A stretch of 64,000 bases of DNA from Opitutia bacterium (GTDB lineage Bacteria; Verrucomicrobiota; Verrucomicrobiae; Opitutales; UBA953). The notes under the pieces are model-generated. The model made no database searches. It was not told the origin of the DNA and saw only the letters and a program-made list of their open reading frames with translations. The stretch covers positions 27,686 through 91,685 of the forward strand of contig SFEJ01000014.1 of NCBI GenBank assembly GCA_004558035.1, written 5' to 3'. A program made the position numbers and the translations under genes. Every line of letters begins with the position of its first letter. The first letter of the stretch is position 1. Shown piece by piece: positions 33,753 to 41,399 of the stretch.

Positions 33753-34783
33753 TACCAAAAGAGGAAACAATAAAAACGCGCGCTGCAGGAAATGCGGGCG
33801 TTCTTTGACTACTTTCTTACGCCGCTTGAGGGGCGGGGAAAAGCCTTTCCCCTCGCCGAGCCTCCGTGCCGCATGGCGGACGGGACGGACGGCGCTACGC
33901 GCAAGCGCTCCTCTTGTCCGTCGCGTCCGCAGCGCGGCACGGGTCTCGGCTCCCCCATTCGGGTCGGACAAACGGAAACGCGAATTGCGAATCAGAGCCG
34001 AAAAAGCATGAAGCGCGGGACGAATGCAGGAACATTGCTGCTGCTGAAAAAAGAGTCGAACGAGACCGAGGGAGCTGCGCAAGACGGCTCCCGCGAGCAT
34101 CGGCGGACGTGCGACCTCGACGCCCGCTTGCCGCCGTCAGCCGTCTCGTTGCCGTTCCGCAAGCTCCACCGGCAGCGAGACGCGCCGGCGGCTTCACGCT
34201 GCGCCTCGGTTCGCCCTGTCCACATCGATGCTCCGCGTCCGCCTTGCAGGTGCTGTCCGAACAGTGCAGAAGAGAATTCCGCGCGACGAGAGCACGGGAA
34301 AGGGGTTTCGCGCCGAAGAGCCGAAGCCGCGATCATGAGCCATGTGAGGGCGCGACAAGGGCTCCTCGCCCTTGACCTCGGCAGGGACTCGTCCCTGCAC
34401 CCGTAGATAGAGGAAGTTGCGTTAATCAGTATATCGGGCGCGTTCGCGTCGAACGCCTCGGGTATTCGCTTGCGCAAAAGTAGAGATAAGAGAAAATTTC
34501 TTTTTGCCGATAAAACAAACATTCGACAGTTTTATTTTATTCCGAGCGCGCGGGAACGCCGCCCGCTCGCGTTGCTCGCTCGCTTTTATGCGTTGCGCAA
34601 AAGACTAAAAGACGACGAAGGGCGGATTTGTTTTATCTTGCGCAAAGCTCCGCGCGCTCCGCTTGTTTGCTCGCCTCGCGGTTTACATTATTTTCTTGAC
34701 AGGCGAAGAAAAACACTCTTTTAAATGTTCCTCATAGAACAATTTTTTTCGCAAAAAAAAGTTTAATTTTTTCAAAAAAAAGC
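33753..34783. other. Non-coding control region without convincing genes
   Basis: About 1 kb has overlapping frames in all directions but none looks like protein: Arg/Ser/Pro-rich reading in every frame and no ribosome sites. It holds hairpins (GGGGAAA-GCC-TTTCCCC near 33838-33856, AAGGGC/GCCCTT and GCAGGGAC/GTCCCTGC near 34358-34400), TTGCGCAA palindromes and, toward the right, a falling GC content. A TTGACA at about 34697 may belong to a second weak promoter. Confidence 0.55.
34470..34645. promoter_or_regulatory. Three TTGCGCAA palindromes
   Basis: TTGCGCAA, each followed by AAAG or AG, occurs at 34470, 34593 and 34638 upstream of the early promoter. Such spaced palindromes are candidate repressor or activator operators. 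The binding protein is unknown. Confidence 0.4.
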
Positions 34784-34812
34784 TTGCATTATTTTTCATT
34801 TTTTAGCATAAT
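34784..34812 (+). promoter_or_regulatory. Early rightward sigma70-type promoter
   Basis: TTGCAT (34784-34789) and CATAAT (34807-34812) are separated by exactly 17 bp of T-rich DNA in the most AT-rich stretch of the window, 160 bp before the first early gene. Confidence 0.7.
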
Positions 34813-34826
34813 ACACGCATAAAGAT

Positions 34827-34889
34827 TGAGGGAATCACCCTCACCTTTATCCGTTCTTTTTCAACTCGCGCCGCCGCTCCTCGCGGCGC
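34827..34889 (+). other. Two hairpins in the early mRNA leader
   Basis: TGAGGG/CCCTCA (34827-34843) and GCGCCGC/GCGGCGC (34868-34889) would form soon after transcription starts. They may act as an operator or attenuator for the early operon. Confidence 0.4.
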
Positions 34890-34972
34890 ACAAATTAAAA
34901 TGCCGCCCCCGTGCTACCAACACGAGAGCGGCGAGCGGAAGCCGACACTAACAAACGCTTCCGCGGCGCGCC

Positions 34973-35908
34973 ATGAGGAGCCGCGCCGAAAAAAAATCAA
35001 AAACCATGAGCAAAAAAAATGCAAACAAAAATCCGTGGATTTTAGCGGATTATTCCGCCGCCCATCTTTACACAGGGCGCGAAGAATATCACGCCCGCGC
35101 GACAACACGCGGAGAAAATGCGCCGATTTACAAAGACGGGGAAGAAATGGAAAAGTTTCTCGTTGGCGTAGAGCTTGAGACGATCGCGCGGAATGAACAT
35201 CACTTCCGTGAAGTGAACAAGCCGGAATCAAACTGGCTCTTTCGAGAACGCGACGGCTCACTTCCCCCGCGCGGGATTGAATTTATCACTATCCCCTTGC
35301 GCCCGAAGCACGCGAAAAACGAAAAATTCTGGCGTCCGATTTGCGAAGAGCTCAACAAGGCTTGCAAATCATGGTGCTTTCCCCAATGCGGGCTTCACGT
35401 TCACGTCGGGAAAGGCGCGTTTGAGGGCGTGACTTGGGAAGAACGAGAGGCGGCAATCGATTGGGCAATGGTCATTTGGTCGTTGACCTGCGAAACAAGC
35501 GAATTCGTTGCCCGAATCTTCGGGCGCGGGCGAACCTACTGCCAAAACAAGATTGGCGGGGAAAAAATGCAAGCCGTAAAGACCTTAGGCGCGAAAATCC
35601 TGACTACGAAAGAGCTCCGAAAAGAGATTTTGAAGGAATGTCAAGACTTCCGAGCAAGGACGGCGCAGTTTAATACTATGCGCACAACGACAGTTGAATT
35701 TCGCTTAGGAAAAGGAAGCATTCGCCCCGAGCGGATTGCGGGAATCGTTGAGTTCTGCCTTCTCTTCATTCAATTCGCGGCTCACTGTCCCCCGGCGCGG
35801 GCAACTGAAAAAAACCTTGAAGCCTATATTCGCGCGCACGCGACAAGCGAGGGAGGACTTGCCGCACTCATCCGCGACGAAGAAACCACGCCCATTCAGA
35901 ACCCGTAA
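34973..35908 (+). CDS. Amidoligase (COOH-NH2 ligase fold)
   Basis: This protein of up to 311 residues is the first early gene. FLVGVELETIA (about residue 62), RDGSLPPRGIEFIT (about 93), CGLHVHVG (about 138) and TTTVEFRLGKGS (about 238) match the glutamine-synthetase-like amidoligase family, which joins a carboxylate to an amine using ATP. The next gene is a class II glutamine amidotransferase, a known partner that could supply ammonia. The substrate is not known. It could be a peptide, protein side chain or cell-wall precursor. ATGs at 34973 and 35006 are both possible. Neither has a clear ribosome site. Confidence 0.82.
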   Translation: MRSRAEKKSKTMSKKNANKNPWILADYSAAHLYTGREEYHARATTRGENAPIYKDGEEMEKFLVGVELETIARNEHHFREVNKPESNWLFRERDGSLPPRGIEFITIPLRPKHAKNEKFWRPICEELNKACKSWCFPQCGLHVHVGKGAFEGVTWEEREAAIDWAMVIWSLTCETSEFVARIFGRGRTYCQNKIGGEKMQAVKTLGAKILTTKELRKEILKECQDFRARTAQFNTMRTTTVEFRLGKGSIRPERIAGIVEFCLLFIQFAAHCPPARATEKNLEAYIRAHATSEGGLAALIRDEETTPIQNP

Positions 35909-35924
35909 AAGGAGCAGAAAAAAA

Positions 35925-36617
35925 ATGTGTATCATTTACGCAAAGCCCCGCAAAGTCGCGCCCGTTTCGCGCGAAGTCTTTGAACGCATGTTGACCGCCA
36001 ACCCGCACGGATTCGCAATTGCCGTTTCCCCGCCGAAGGGCGGGGCATGGAAAATTTTCCGAACGCTGGACAGGGGAAAAGCCCTTGCCCAACTACTGAA
36101 AGTTTCCGCAGAAGAAGCTGTAATCATGCATGCGAGGATTGCGACACACGGAAGCAGGACGCGCGACAACTGCCACGGCTGGCGAGACACTAAAAGCGGA
36201 ATCGCGTTTTTCCACAACGGCGTTTTAGGAATCAAAAACGAACGCGACCAAACCGACTCAGAAACATTTTTCCGCCGAATTTTTTCGCCGCTCTACGCGG
36301 CGGGAAAATGGCGGCTCGCCGCCCCCGCCGTGAACGCCGTTTTGAATCATACTTCAAAATTCGCGTTTGCGCTCCCTTCGGGAGCGATGCGGCTTTTCGG
36401 GAACTTCATCGAGGAAGGCGGAGCCTATTTTTCGAACGACAGTTTCCGCCCAGCTTCCAGCCGCTGGCGAAGCTACTTTGACGAAATGCCCGAGAGGCGG
36501 AACGCCTCCCCCGCCGCCGCGAAGAAGACCGAGCCGCCGAAGGCGTTCCGCCGAACGCGAGGGGGATTTTCGGAAAGCTGGGACAGATTGCCGGAAACTT
36601 GTGAAGCGCCGTTCTAA
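35925..36617 (+). CDS. Class II glutamine amidotransferase-like protein
   Basis: This 230-residue protein starts MCIIYAKP, so Met removal would expose the Cys nucleophile of the Ntn-type glutaminase fold. IMHARIATHGSRTRDNCHGW and GIAFFHNGVLG match the conserved 'HAR-x-ATHG', 'N-x-H' and 'HNG' elements. The C-terminal 60 residues are a basic, Pro/Arg-rich tail. It begins 16 bp after the amidoligase gene with AAAGGAGC upstream, so the two are co-expressed and probably work together by releasing ammonia from glutamine. The start is set by the need for Cys2. Confidence 0.85.
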   Translation: MCIIYAKPRKVAPVSREVFERMLTANPHGFAIAVSPPKGGAWKIFRTLDRGKALAQLLKVSAEEAVIMHARIATHGSRTRDNCHGWRDTKSGIAFFHNGVLGIKNERDQTDSETFFRRIFSPLYAAGKWRLAAPAVNAVLNHTSKFAFALPSGAMRLFGNFIEEGGAYFSNDSFRPASSRWRSYFDEMPERRNASPAAAKKTEPPKAFRRTRGGFSESWDRLPETCEAPF

Positions 36618-36653
36618 CGGCGCAGGGCGGCGGGAAACCGCCGCCCCCCCCCC
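36618..36653 (+). other. GC hairpin followed by a run of C
   Basis: GGGCGGCGG-GAAA-CCGCCGCC is followed by a C tract, not by T. It separates the amidoligase pair from the next operon segment and may stabilise mRNA ends. Confidence 0.5.
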
Positions 36654-36770
36654 TAAAAAATCCGTAAAAACCCGCTACGCGGGAACAAAAGAACAGCGAA
36701 GAATCGCACGCAAGAGAACAGCGGCGAATCGGAGCGAAAGAACAACAACAACGACAGGAAATTTAAGAAA

Positions 36771-37058
36771 ATGAAAATCACGAGAGAAATTTTTGATTTG
36801 AGCGAGTTTGAAGCGTGGAGCGAAGCAATTCACACGAAGGAGAAGATTATCTCCGCAGGAAAAGGGCAGGATTTTATTGCCATGATTGAAGACATCTACC
36901 CCGAAGGGATCGACGAGACGCACCTTAACGACTTGCTTTGGTTTGAGTCTGAATGGTGCTTTGAACTCGTCGGTCTCGACGAGGACGGCAACGAGCCGAG
37001 CGACGACGAAGACGAAGAAGAAGACACCGAAGACGACGAGGAGGACGAAGAAAAATGA
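36771..37058 (+). CDS. Acidic-tailed small protein, copy 1
   Basis: This 95-residue protein has an N-terminal domain (REIFDLSEFEAWSEA, MIEDIYPEGIDETHLNDLLWFE), the motif LVGLDEDGNEPSDDED and a C-terminal run of Asp/Glu ending EEDEEK. It overlaps its paralogue by 4 bp. Strongly acidic small early proteins sometimes mimic DNA and block host restriction or other DNA-binding proteins. That is only a possibility here. The family is unknown to me. AGGAAA upstream of the ATG supports the start. Confidence 0.6.
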   Translation: MKITREIFDLSEFEAWSEAIHTKEKIISAGKGQDFIAMIEDIYPEGIDETHLNDLLWFESEWCFELVGLDEDGNEPSDDEDEEEDTEDDEEDEEK

Positions 37059-37333
37059 TTATCAAAGAAAAGTATTTCAACTTGACCGAGTTGGACGCCG
37101 ACGCGCTCACGCTGGGCGCCATAAAGACCTATGACAAAATTTGCCGCAACGAAGAACGCGGAAGGCAGTTTTTGGAAGAGCTGGAAGAACTGTTTCCAAA
37201 CGGAATTTTTCTATGCGATTTGGAAGACCTTTTGGGGACCTATCCCGAAACCTGCTACAAGCTGGCAGGGCTGGACGAGAACGGCAACGAACCGAACGAC
37301 GACGAAGAAGACGAGGAGGACGAAGAAAAATGA
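37055..37333 (+). CDS. Acidic-tailed small protein, copy 2
   Basis: This 92-residue paralogue of the gene before it shares the order 'F-x-L-x-E-L/F', NGIFLCDLEDLL-type centre, LAGLDENGNEPNDDEE and an EEDEEK tail. Start and stop codons overlap (ATGA) with both neighbours, so the three genes are translationally coupled. The two copies have diverged outside the tail, which suggests an old duplication with separate partners. Confidence 0.6.
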   Translation: MIIKEKYFNLTELDADALTLGAIKTYDKICRNEERGRQFLEELEELFPNGIFLCDLEDLLGTYPETCYKLAGLDENGNEPNDDEEDEEDEEK

Positions 37334-37542
37334 AAGCGACAGATTTGGACATTGTGCGGGCAATCGAGGAAGAACGCCAGCGGCAGAGAATTTCGCGCGC
37401 GGAACTCGAAAGACGCGCGGGAATCGCCGCGGGACAAATTTCGAAACACTTAAATTATCGCGTCCACCCGGAACTGTGGACCGCCATGCGAATTGCCGAC
37501 GCGCTCGGCTTTGAAATCGTCATGCGTCGCAAAGGATTTTGA
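37330..37542 (+). CDS. Small XRE-type HTH regulator
   Basis: This 70-residue protein is almost only a helix-turn-helix: RISRAELERRAGIAAGQISK with helices 2 and 3, followed by TAMRIADALGFEIVMRRK. This is the Cro/CI-type DNA-binding fold without a dimerisation or cleavage domain. It is the only Xre-like gene in the prophage and thus the best candidate for a lysogeny or early regulator. It overlaps the acidic protein gene by 4 bp. Confidence 0.78.
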   Translation: MKATDLDIVRAIEEERQRQRISRAELERRAGIAAGQISKHLNYRVHPELWTAMRIADALGFEIVMRRKGF

Positions 37543-37556
37543 CTCATGGTAAACCC

Positions 37557-37586
37557 GTTCCCGCCGTCAGCAACGGCGGCGGGAAC
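37557..37586 (+). other. Hairpin made of the host word GTTCCCGC
   Basis: GTTCCCGCC and GGCGGGAAC form a perfect 9-bp stem between two early genes. Two of the few prophage copies of the host word are here. Confidence 0.5.
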
Positions 37587-37609
37587 TCTCAACACTTTCA
37601 AAAACGACA

Positions 37610-37945
37610 ATGAAAAAACAGCAAATGAAAATTTTTTCCGTAATCATTCGCCGTTTTGAATACGGCTATCCCGTGGAACAGTCTGAAGACCCCTACAAAC
37701 TTTTTTCAGACATCGTGCCGGCGTGGATCTACGCGCGAAAAATGCTCGAAGAAGAGAAAAAGCGCTACTGCACGGCGCCCGACTTTCCGCCCGCACGCGT
37801 AGAAACGCACGGGCGGGACGGCTGGTCCGTAAGCGTCGCCGCAGACTACGGACAGGATCAAAACGACCAGCGCGGAGACTACACGGAGATTTCCATTTAT
37901 GAAGAGAAAATCGACGACCCGAGCGCCGAAAAAATTCAACTGTAA
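37610..37945 (+). CDS. Unknown 111-aa early protein
   Basis: This small soluble protein begins with an ATG followed by an A-rich stretch and an ACGACA element, no Shine-Dalgarno. It has an alpha/beta look (MKIFSVIIRRFEYG, later DYTEISIYEEKI) and a possible helix WIYARKMLEEEKKRY. No domain is recognised. Confidence 0.5.
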   Translation: MKKQQMKIFSVIIRRFEYGYPVEQSEDPYKLFSDIVPAWIYARKMLEEEKKRYCTAPDFPPARVETHGRDGWSVSVAADYGQDQNDQRGDYTEISIYEEKIDDPSAEKIQL

Positions 37946-37962
37946 TTAAAAAACAACGACAC

Positions 37963-38262
37963 ATGAAGACAAAAAACAACGACAACAAAGAAGACGGCGC
38001 CAAGCGCGCCGCCTCCAAAAAAATAGCGCTGACGCGCGCGGTTTTGGAGCTGGAAAAGAACATCCGCGAATCGGAAGCCCTGCTCAGAAGTGTGAGAAAC
38101 TTCGCCCGCGAGGCGACGCGAATCGCCATGACGGAAAAGAACAGCGAGGAATCGCGCGAAGCTCGCGACGGAGCGCTGGGAGCTGCGCGAATCTGCGCGG
38201 ACGAAGTGCGCAAGCCCGACGTCGCGCCCCTCCGCGAACTGCTCGAACTCTGGAACGAATGA
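37963..38262 (+). CDS. Small helical early protein
   Basis: This 99-residue, highly charged protein is predicted by eye to be helical throughout (ALTRAVLELEKNIRESEALL). The ATG follows AACAACGACAC, as for the previous gene. No domain is recognised. Confidence 0.45.
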   Translation: MKTKNNDNKEDGAKRAASKKIALTRAVLELEKNIRESEALLRSVRNFAREATRIAMTEKNSEESREARDGALGAARICADEVRKPDVAPLRELLELWNE

Positions 38263-38305
38263 ACAGCGAAGAATTTTGAAATTTTTTGCAAAAAAAACTT
38301 GCAAA

Positions 38306-38711
38306 GGTGGATTCCACCCGTCAACATGGAGACTCAAATTTATGCCGAACAAACGAGCCGCAGGAAAAGACGCCATTCACATATGGACGGATTCCGAAAT
38401 CAAACGGAAAGCCGCGGAAATTCTTGCGCGCAAAGGATTGACCCTCACAGATGCCATCAATGAAAAGCTCATCCAAATCATCAAAGAAGAAGGCGAAAAA
38501 CTCGCTCGGAACGACGCTCGCGCGACTCGCAAAAAAGAACGGAAAGAGCATGGAAGAAACGCTTGAAGCGCTTGTTTCGCGGGCGGTGGATTCCACCTCT
38601 TCAAAAAAAAGCTGCCCGAGTAAAAGGGCAGCGGCGTGCGTTTTTGCGCCGGCGGTGGAATCCACCTCGCGCCGGAAAAGCATCGTTTTTTCGCGGGAGG
38701 TGGATTCCACC
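38306..38711. promoter_or_regulatory. Four GGTGGAWTCCACC palindromes
   Basis: Exact 13-bp palindromes lie at 38306-38318, 38585-38597, 38654-38666 and 38699-38711. The first is 24 bp upstream of the ATG of the RelB-like gene. The other three are inside the next coding region, where all read in one frame as V-D/E-S-T. Perfect conservation while the intervening sequence differs points to a DNA-binding function, for example operators of the ribbon-helix-helix proteins encoded here. Confidence 0.7.
38342..38566 (+). CDS. Ribbon-helix-helix protein (RelB/DinJ-like)
   Basis: This 74-residue protein has an N-terminal strand AIHIWTDSEIKRKAAEIL and the helix GLTLTDAINEKLIQII, the pattern of RelB/DinJ-type antitoxins and Arc-like repressors. 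The tail is Lys/Arg-rich. No toxin gene is adjacent, so a regulator role is more likely. The start codon at 38342 is chosen because the family begins here. An ORF start at 38276 would cover the upstream palindrome. Confidence 0.65.
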   Translation: MPNKRAAGKDAIHIWTDSEIKRKAAEILARKGLTLTDAINEKLIQIIKEEGEKLARNDARATRKKERKEHGRNA

Positions 38712-38837
38712 CCGAGAGCCACGACGATTCGCTTTCACGGTTCCGCCTTCGCGGAACTCGAACGGCGCGCGCGAAAACAGAACCGCACCGTCACGTCTTT
38801 CATCCGAAACCTTGTGCTGGAGGCATTGCAGCAATGA
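38550..38837 (+). CDS. Arc-like ribbon-helix-helix protein with palindrome-coded linker
   Basis: This 95-residue protein ends in a clear RHH domain (TTIRFHGSAFAELERRARKQ and VTSFIRNLVLEALQQ). The N-terminal helix (MEETLEALVSRAV) is separated from it by a linker with VDSTS, VESTS and VDSTP, encoded by three GGTGGAWTCCACC palindromes. GGAAAG upstream favours this ATG, but the frame is open from 38451, giving a second helix pair (TTLARLAKKNGKS) that could be part of a first RHH. It overlaps the next gene by 4 bp. Confidence 0.6.
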   Translation: MEETLEALVSRAVDSTSSKKSCPSKRAAACVFAPAVESTSRRKSIVFSREVDSTPRATTIRFHGSAFAELERRARKQNRTVTSFIRNLVLEALQQ

Positions 38838-39013
38838 ACGCGCGAACTAAAGGAATGACCCCGTTCAACACCGTAGCCAAGGAGCTTGGCGTTTCCCGGC
38901 GCGTGCTGGAGCTGCTCGTCGTGAAGAGCGGAATCCCGCCGACCATCACCGTCGGGCGCAAACGGCTCTTTTCGCCGTCCGCCGTCGAAAAGCTGCGGGC
39001 GAGCATCAGCTGA
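38834..39013 (+). CDS. Small MerR/excisionase-type HTH protein
   Basis: This 59-residue protein shows FNTVAKELGVSRRVLELLV and a following wing GRKRLFSPSAVEKL, as in the excisionase-type winged HTH. It could be the Xis partner of the integrase or another small regulator. It overlaps the preceding RHH gene by 4 bp (ATGA), so the regulators form one coupled unit. Confidence 0.65.
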   Translation: MNARTKGMTPFNTVAKELGVSRRVLELLVVKSGIPPTITVGRKRLFSPSAVEKLRASIS

Positions 39014-39018
39014 ATTTC

Positions 39019-39159
39019 GGGGAGCGGCGGCACAACGAAGAAAACGGCGAGAAGAGAAGAGGGAAATCAACAAACCGCCGCCGCTCCCCATCTGAATTTT
39101 CCCGCGTCGTTCCGAACCGTCCTTTCGTTGCTTTCATGCGGCGAAGAACGGCGCGGGAA
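39019..39159 (+). other. Two long hairpins in a 185-bp leader
   Basis: GGGGAGCGGCGG (39019) pairs with CCGCCGCTCCCC (39078), and TTCCCGCGTCGTTC (39099) pairs with GAACGGCGCGGGAA (39146, one G-T pair). They fill the gap between the HTH gene and the ssDNA-binding candidate. A regulatory RNA leader or mRNA-processing element is possible. Confidence 0.55.
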
Positions 39160-39198
39160 CCCTAAAACAATCGTAATCAAAAATAACCTACAAAAAAC

Positions 39199-40005
39199 AT
39201 GATACTGCAAGCTACATCAAACAATGGGGGCGAATTTGAAAAAGCGCCCGAAGGAATGGGACGCGCCGTCGTCGTGGACGTCACGCCCCCGGTCGAATCC
39301 GAATCGACCTTCAACGGCAAGACGACCAAACGCATGACGTTCAAGATCGTCTTCGAATTGGCGCCCGAAGATTTCGGGACGCGGGCGAACGGCGAACCCT
39401 ACAACGTGTGGTCGCGGACGTTCACCTGCTCGCTCAACGAGCGGTCGGCGCTGCGCCCGTTCATCGAAAACGTGCTCGGACGCCCGCTTTCGGCGACGGA
39501 GCTGGTCGGCTTCGACACCGAAACCCTGCTGGGACTGCCGGTCAAAATCGTGGTCGTGCACAATCCCAGCAAGGACGGCTCGACGAGCTACGCCAACATC
39601 GCGAGCGTCCGCGCATACGCGCCAAAACCGGGAGAAAAACCCGCTTACGTCGCGTCGGGAAAATTCATTCGCAAACAGGACCGTCCCGAAAAGGACGCAC
39701 CGAGCGGAGCATCGGCGTCTTACCGCAAGGCGGACAAGCCCGCCGAGCGCGACGGATGGATGACCTGCAAGATTCACGTCGGGCAATTCAAGGGAACGAA
39801 TCTCGGCGACCTCGACGAAGAACCGTTCCTCAAGCTCTACAACAATTGGCGCCCGAAAATCATCGCCGCGCAGGAAGCGGGAGAACGCATCCTCGCCGAC
39901 GACGCGCGACTGCTCGCGGCGCTCGAAACCGGAAAAAAGAAGCTCGACGAAATGAAGAATCTCGCCGAGACCTCGGCGGATTCCGACGCGGACGAACCGT
40001 ATTGA
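39199..40005 (+). CDS. OB-fold-like ssDNA-binding protein candidate
   Basis: This 268-residue protein has a beta-rich core (AVVVDVTPPVESESTFNGKT, VWSRTFTCSLNERSALRPFI, LGLPVKIVVVHN) followed by DGSTSYANIASVRAY. This is the order seen in phage ssDNA-binding-like proteins next to replication genes. It ends in an acidic DSDADEPY tail, as SSBs do to recruit partners. It probably coats DNA during phage replication. The start follows an A-rich leader without a Shine-Dalgarno. Confidence 0.65.
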   Translation: MILQATSNNGGEFEKAPEGMGRAVVVDVTPPVESESTFNGKTTKRMTFKIVFELAPEDFGTRANGEPYNVWSRTFTCSLNERSALRPFIENVLGRPLSATELVGFDTETLLGLPVKIVVVHNPSKDGSTSYANIASVRAYAPKPGEKPAYVASGKFIRKQDRPEKDAPSGASASYRKADKPAERDGWMTCKIHVGQFKGTNLGDLDEEPFLKLYNNWRPKIIAAQEAGERILADDARLLAALETGKKKLDEMKNLAETSADSDADEPY

Positions 40006-40011
40006 TTCCAC

Positions 40012-40050
40012 GCGTCGCGACGGGAGCGCGCTACGTTCCCGCCGCGACGC
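40012..40050 (+). other. GC hairpin between early genes
   Basis: GCGTCGCG and CGCGACGC form an 8-bp stem with a long loop containing GGGAGC/GTTCCC. It is one of five similar intergenic hairpins in the early module. Confidence 0.45.
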
Positions 40051-40089
40051 ACAACGACAAAACCGAAATTTCAACCAACCAAAAAAATC

Positions 40090-40815
40090 ATGACGACCTA
40101 CATCATTCCGACCACGGGAAAAGAACCATTTTCGTTCGCACCCACTCTCATCAACACGCTCGAATCGACGGACAGGTGCATCTCCTGTCTGCCCGAGACG
40201 ATCGAGACTTCCGAAGACGCCATCCGCGCGACGGAAATCATCGCCAAAATCAACGGCTACATCAAGGAGACCGAAGCCGAGCACAAGCAGCTCAAGGCGC
40301 CCTATCTTGAAAAATCGCGAGCACTCGATTCTTTGAAAAAAAAGATACTCGCCGTTTTTCAAGAAAGGAAAGACAAGCTCAACGCACGCATCGTCGCCTA
40401 CCAGCGCGCCGAACAGGAAAAACTGCGGAAGGCGAACGAAGAAGCCGCACGCAAAGCGGCGGAAATCGCCGCCGCCGCCGCAAAGGAGCGCGAAGCCCTC
40501 GATCCCGTTTCCGCCATCGCTCACGAGGCGGCGACCGACATCGTGACGCGCCAAGCCGCCGCCAACATCGTCGCCGCGGCGTCCGCCGCGCCGGTCGCGG
40601 GACTGCGCGTCACGCGCAAGGCGGTCATCGACTCCGTGAACCTCGCGCTGCTCGCCGCGTCGCGCATCGACCTCTGCAAAATCGAGGCGAACCTTCCGCT
40701 CATCAAAGCGGAAATCCTCGCGGGGAAATCCGTGCCGGGAGTCGTCGCGCACGTCGAGGAGACTGCCTCCGTCCGTGCCGACAACAGCGTCTCGACCGAA
40801 GACTTCGATTACTGA
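40090..40815 (+). CDS. Coiled-coil phage recombination/replication accessory protein
   Basis: This 241-residue protein has a long central coil (IKETEAEHKQLKAPYLEKSR, then RAEQEKLRKANEEAARKAAE) and a C-terminal part reading VAGLRVTRKAVIDSV and later KSVPGVVAHVEE. The same order is common in phage proteins encoded beside SSB and recombinase genes, where the last segment contains 'IPGV-x-x-x-E'. The role is not established. It is likely a DNA-metabolism accessory. Confidence 0.55.
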   Translation: MTTYIIPTTGKEPFSFAPTLINTLESTDRCISCLPETIETSEDAIRATEIIAKINGYIKETEAEHKQLKAPYLEKSRALDSLKKKILAVFQERKDKLNARIVAYQRAEQEKLRKANEEAARKAAEIAAAAAKEREALDPVSAIAHEAATDIVTRQAAANIVAAASAAPVAGLRVTRKAVIDSVNLALLAASRIDLCKIEANLPLIKAEILAGKSVPGVVAHVEETASVRADNSVSTEDFDY

Positions 40816-40824
40816 GGACGCCGC

Positions 40825-41196
40825 ATGGCATCGCTCCGTGAACGTCTCGCCGCCGCGAAAAGCGGCGAGACTCAAAAAAAAAAGTTCCTGCTGAGCGACC
40901 CGTGTGCGTCGTCGCTCCCGCCGACTTCCGAGCCGCTCGCGCCGCTACGGGAAATCTCTCGGCTCTTGGGGCAGACGGAGGCGGACGTCCCGTTCGACTT
41001 TCCGACCTCGGACGACCCGTTCCCGCGCAGCCTCATCCGCCGAGTGATGCAGACCGAAGCGTCGCAGCTCGGAATTTGGATCGACCCGAAAAAGACCGGG
41101 AACGAAGCATGGATTGCCCTCCGCCTGTCGGCGAACGACGTCGCGCTCCTGTTCCCGCTCCCACTCCTCAACCAGCCGTCGCAGACGACGGAATGA
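40825..41196 (+). CDS. Unknown 123-aa early protein
   Basis: The N-terminus is basic (MASLRERLAAAKSGETQKKK), the centre is Pro/Ser-rich and the C-terminus holds WIDPKKTGNEAWIALRLS. It overlaps the next gene by 4 bp (ATGA). No family is recognised. Confidence 0.5.
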   Translation: MASLRERLAAAKSGETQKKKFLLSDPCASSLPPTSEPLAPLREISRLLGQTEADVPFDFPTSDDPFPRSLIRRVMQTEASQLGIWIDPKKTGNEAWIALRLSANDVALLFPLPLLNQPSQTTE

Positions 41197-41399
41197 CCCT
41201 CGTTCTGCGCTGGCACACAGACAAGGAAACTCCTCCAAACAATGATCAATCACAACGAAAAATCTTCATCACGACGCACGAAAACCGTGGCGTCACCTTT
41301 AACCGATGGCTTCGCCAGACAGCCTTTCCGAACGAGCCCGAATGGCAATGGTTCATTCCGGGAGTCATCCTATGGACAGAGCTCGAAACCCCGTTCTGA
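41193..41399 (+). CDS. Unknown 68-aa early protein
   Basis: This small protein is rich in Trp and Arg (FNRWLRQTAF, PEWQWFIPGVILW). Its ATG overlaps the stop of the gene before it, and the DNA is partly shared with the frame at 41242 in another register. No family is recognised. Confidence 0.45.
   Translation: MTLVLRWHTDKETPPNNDQSQRKIFITTHENRGVTFNRWLRQTAFPNEPEWQWFIPGVILWTELETPF

Noticed and set aside
33792..34406. Possible 204-residue protein in the control region
   Set aside because: All frames here are Arg/Ser/Pro-rich and overlap each other, there is no start signal and the DNA is full of hairpins. I treat it as non-coding.
38342..38837. Toxin-antitoxin pair
   Set aside because: Both proteins look like DNA-binding RHH proteins, and no toxin fold (RelE, MazF, PIN) is seen next to them.
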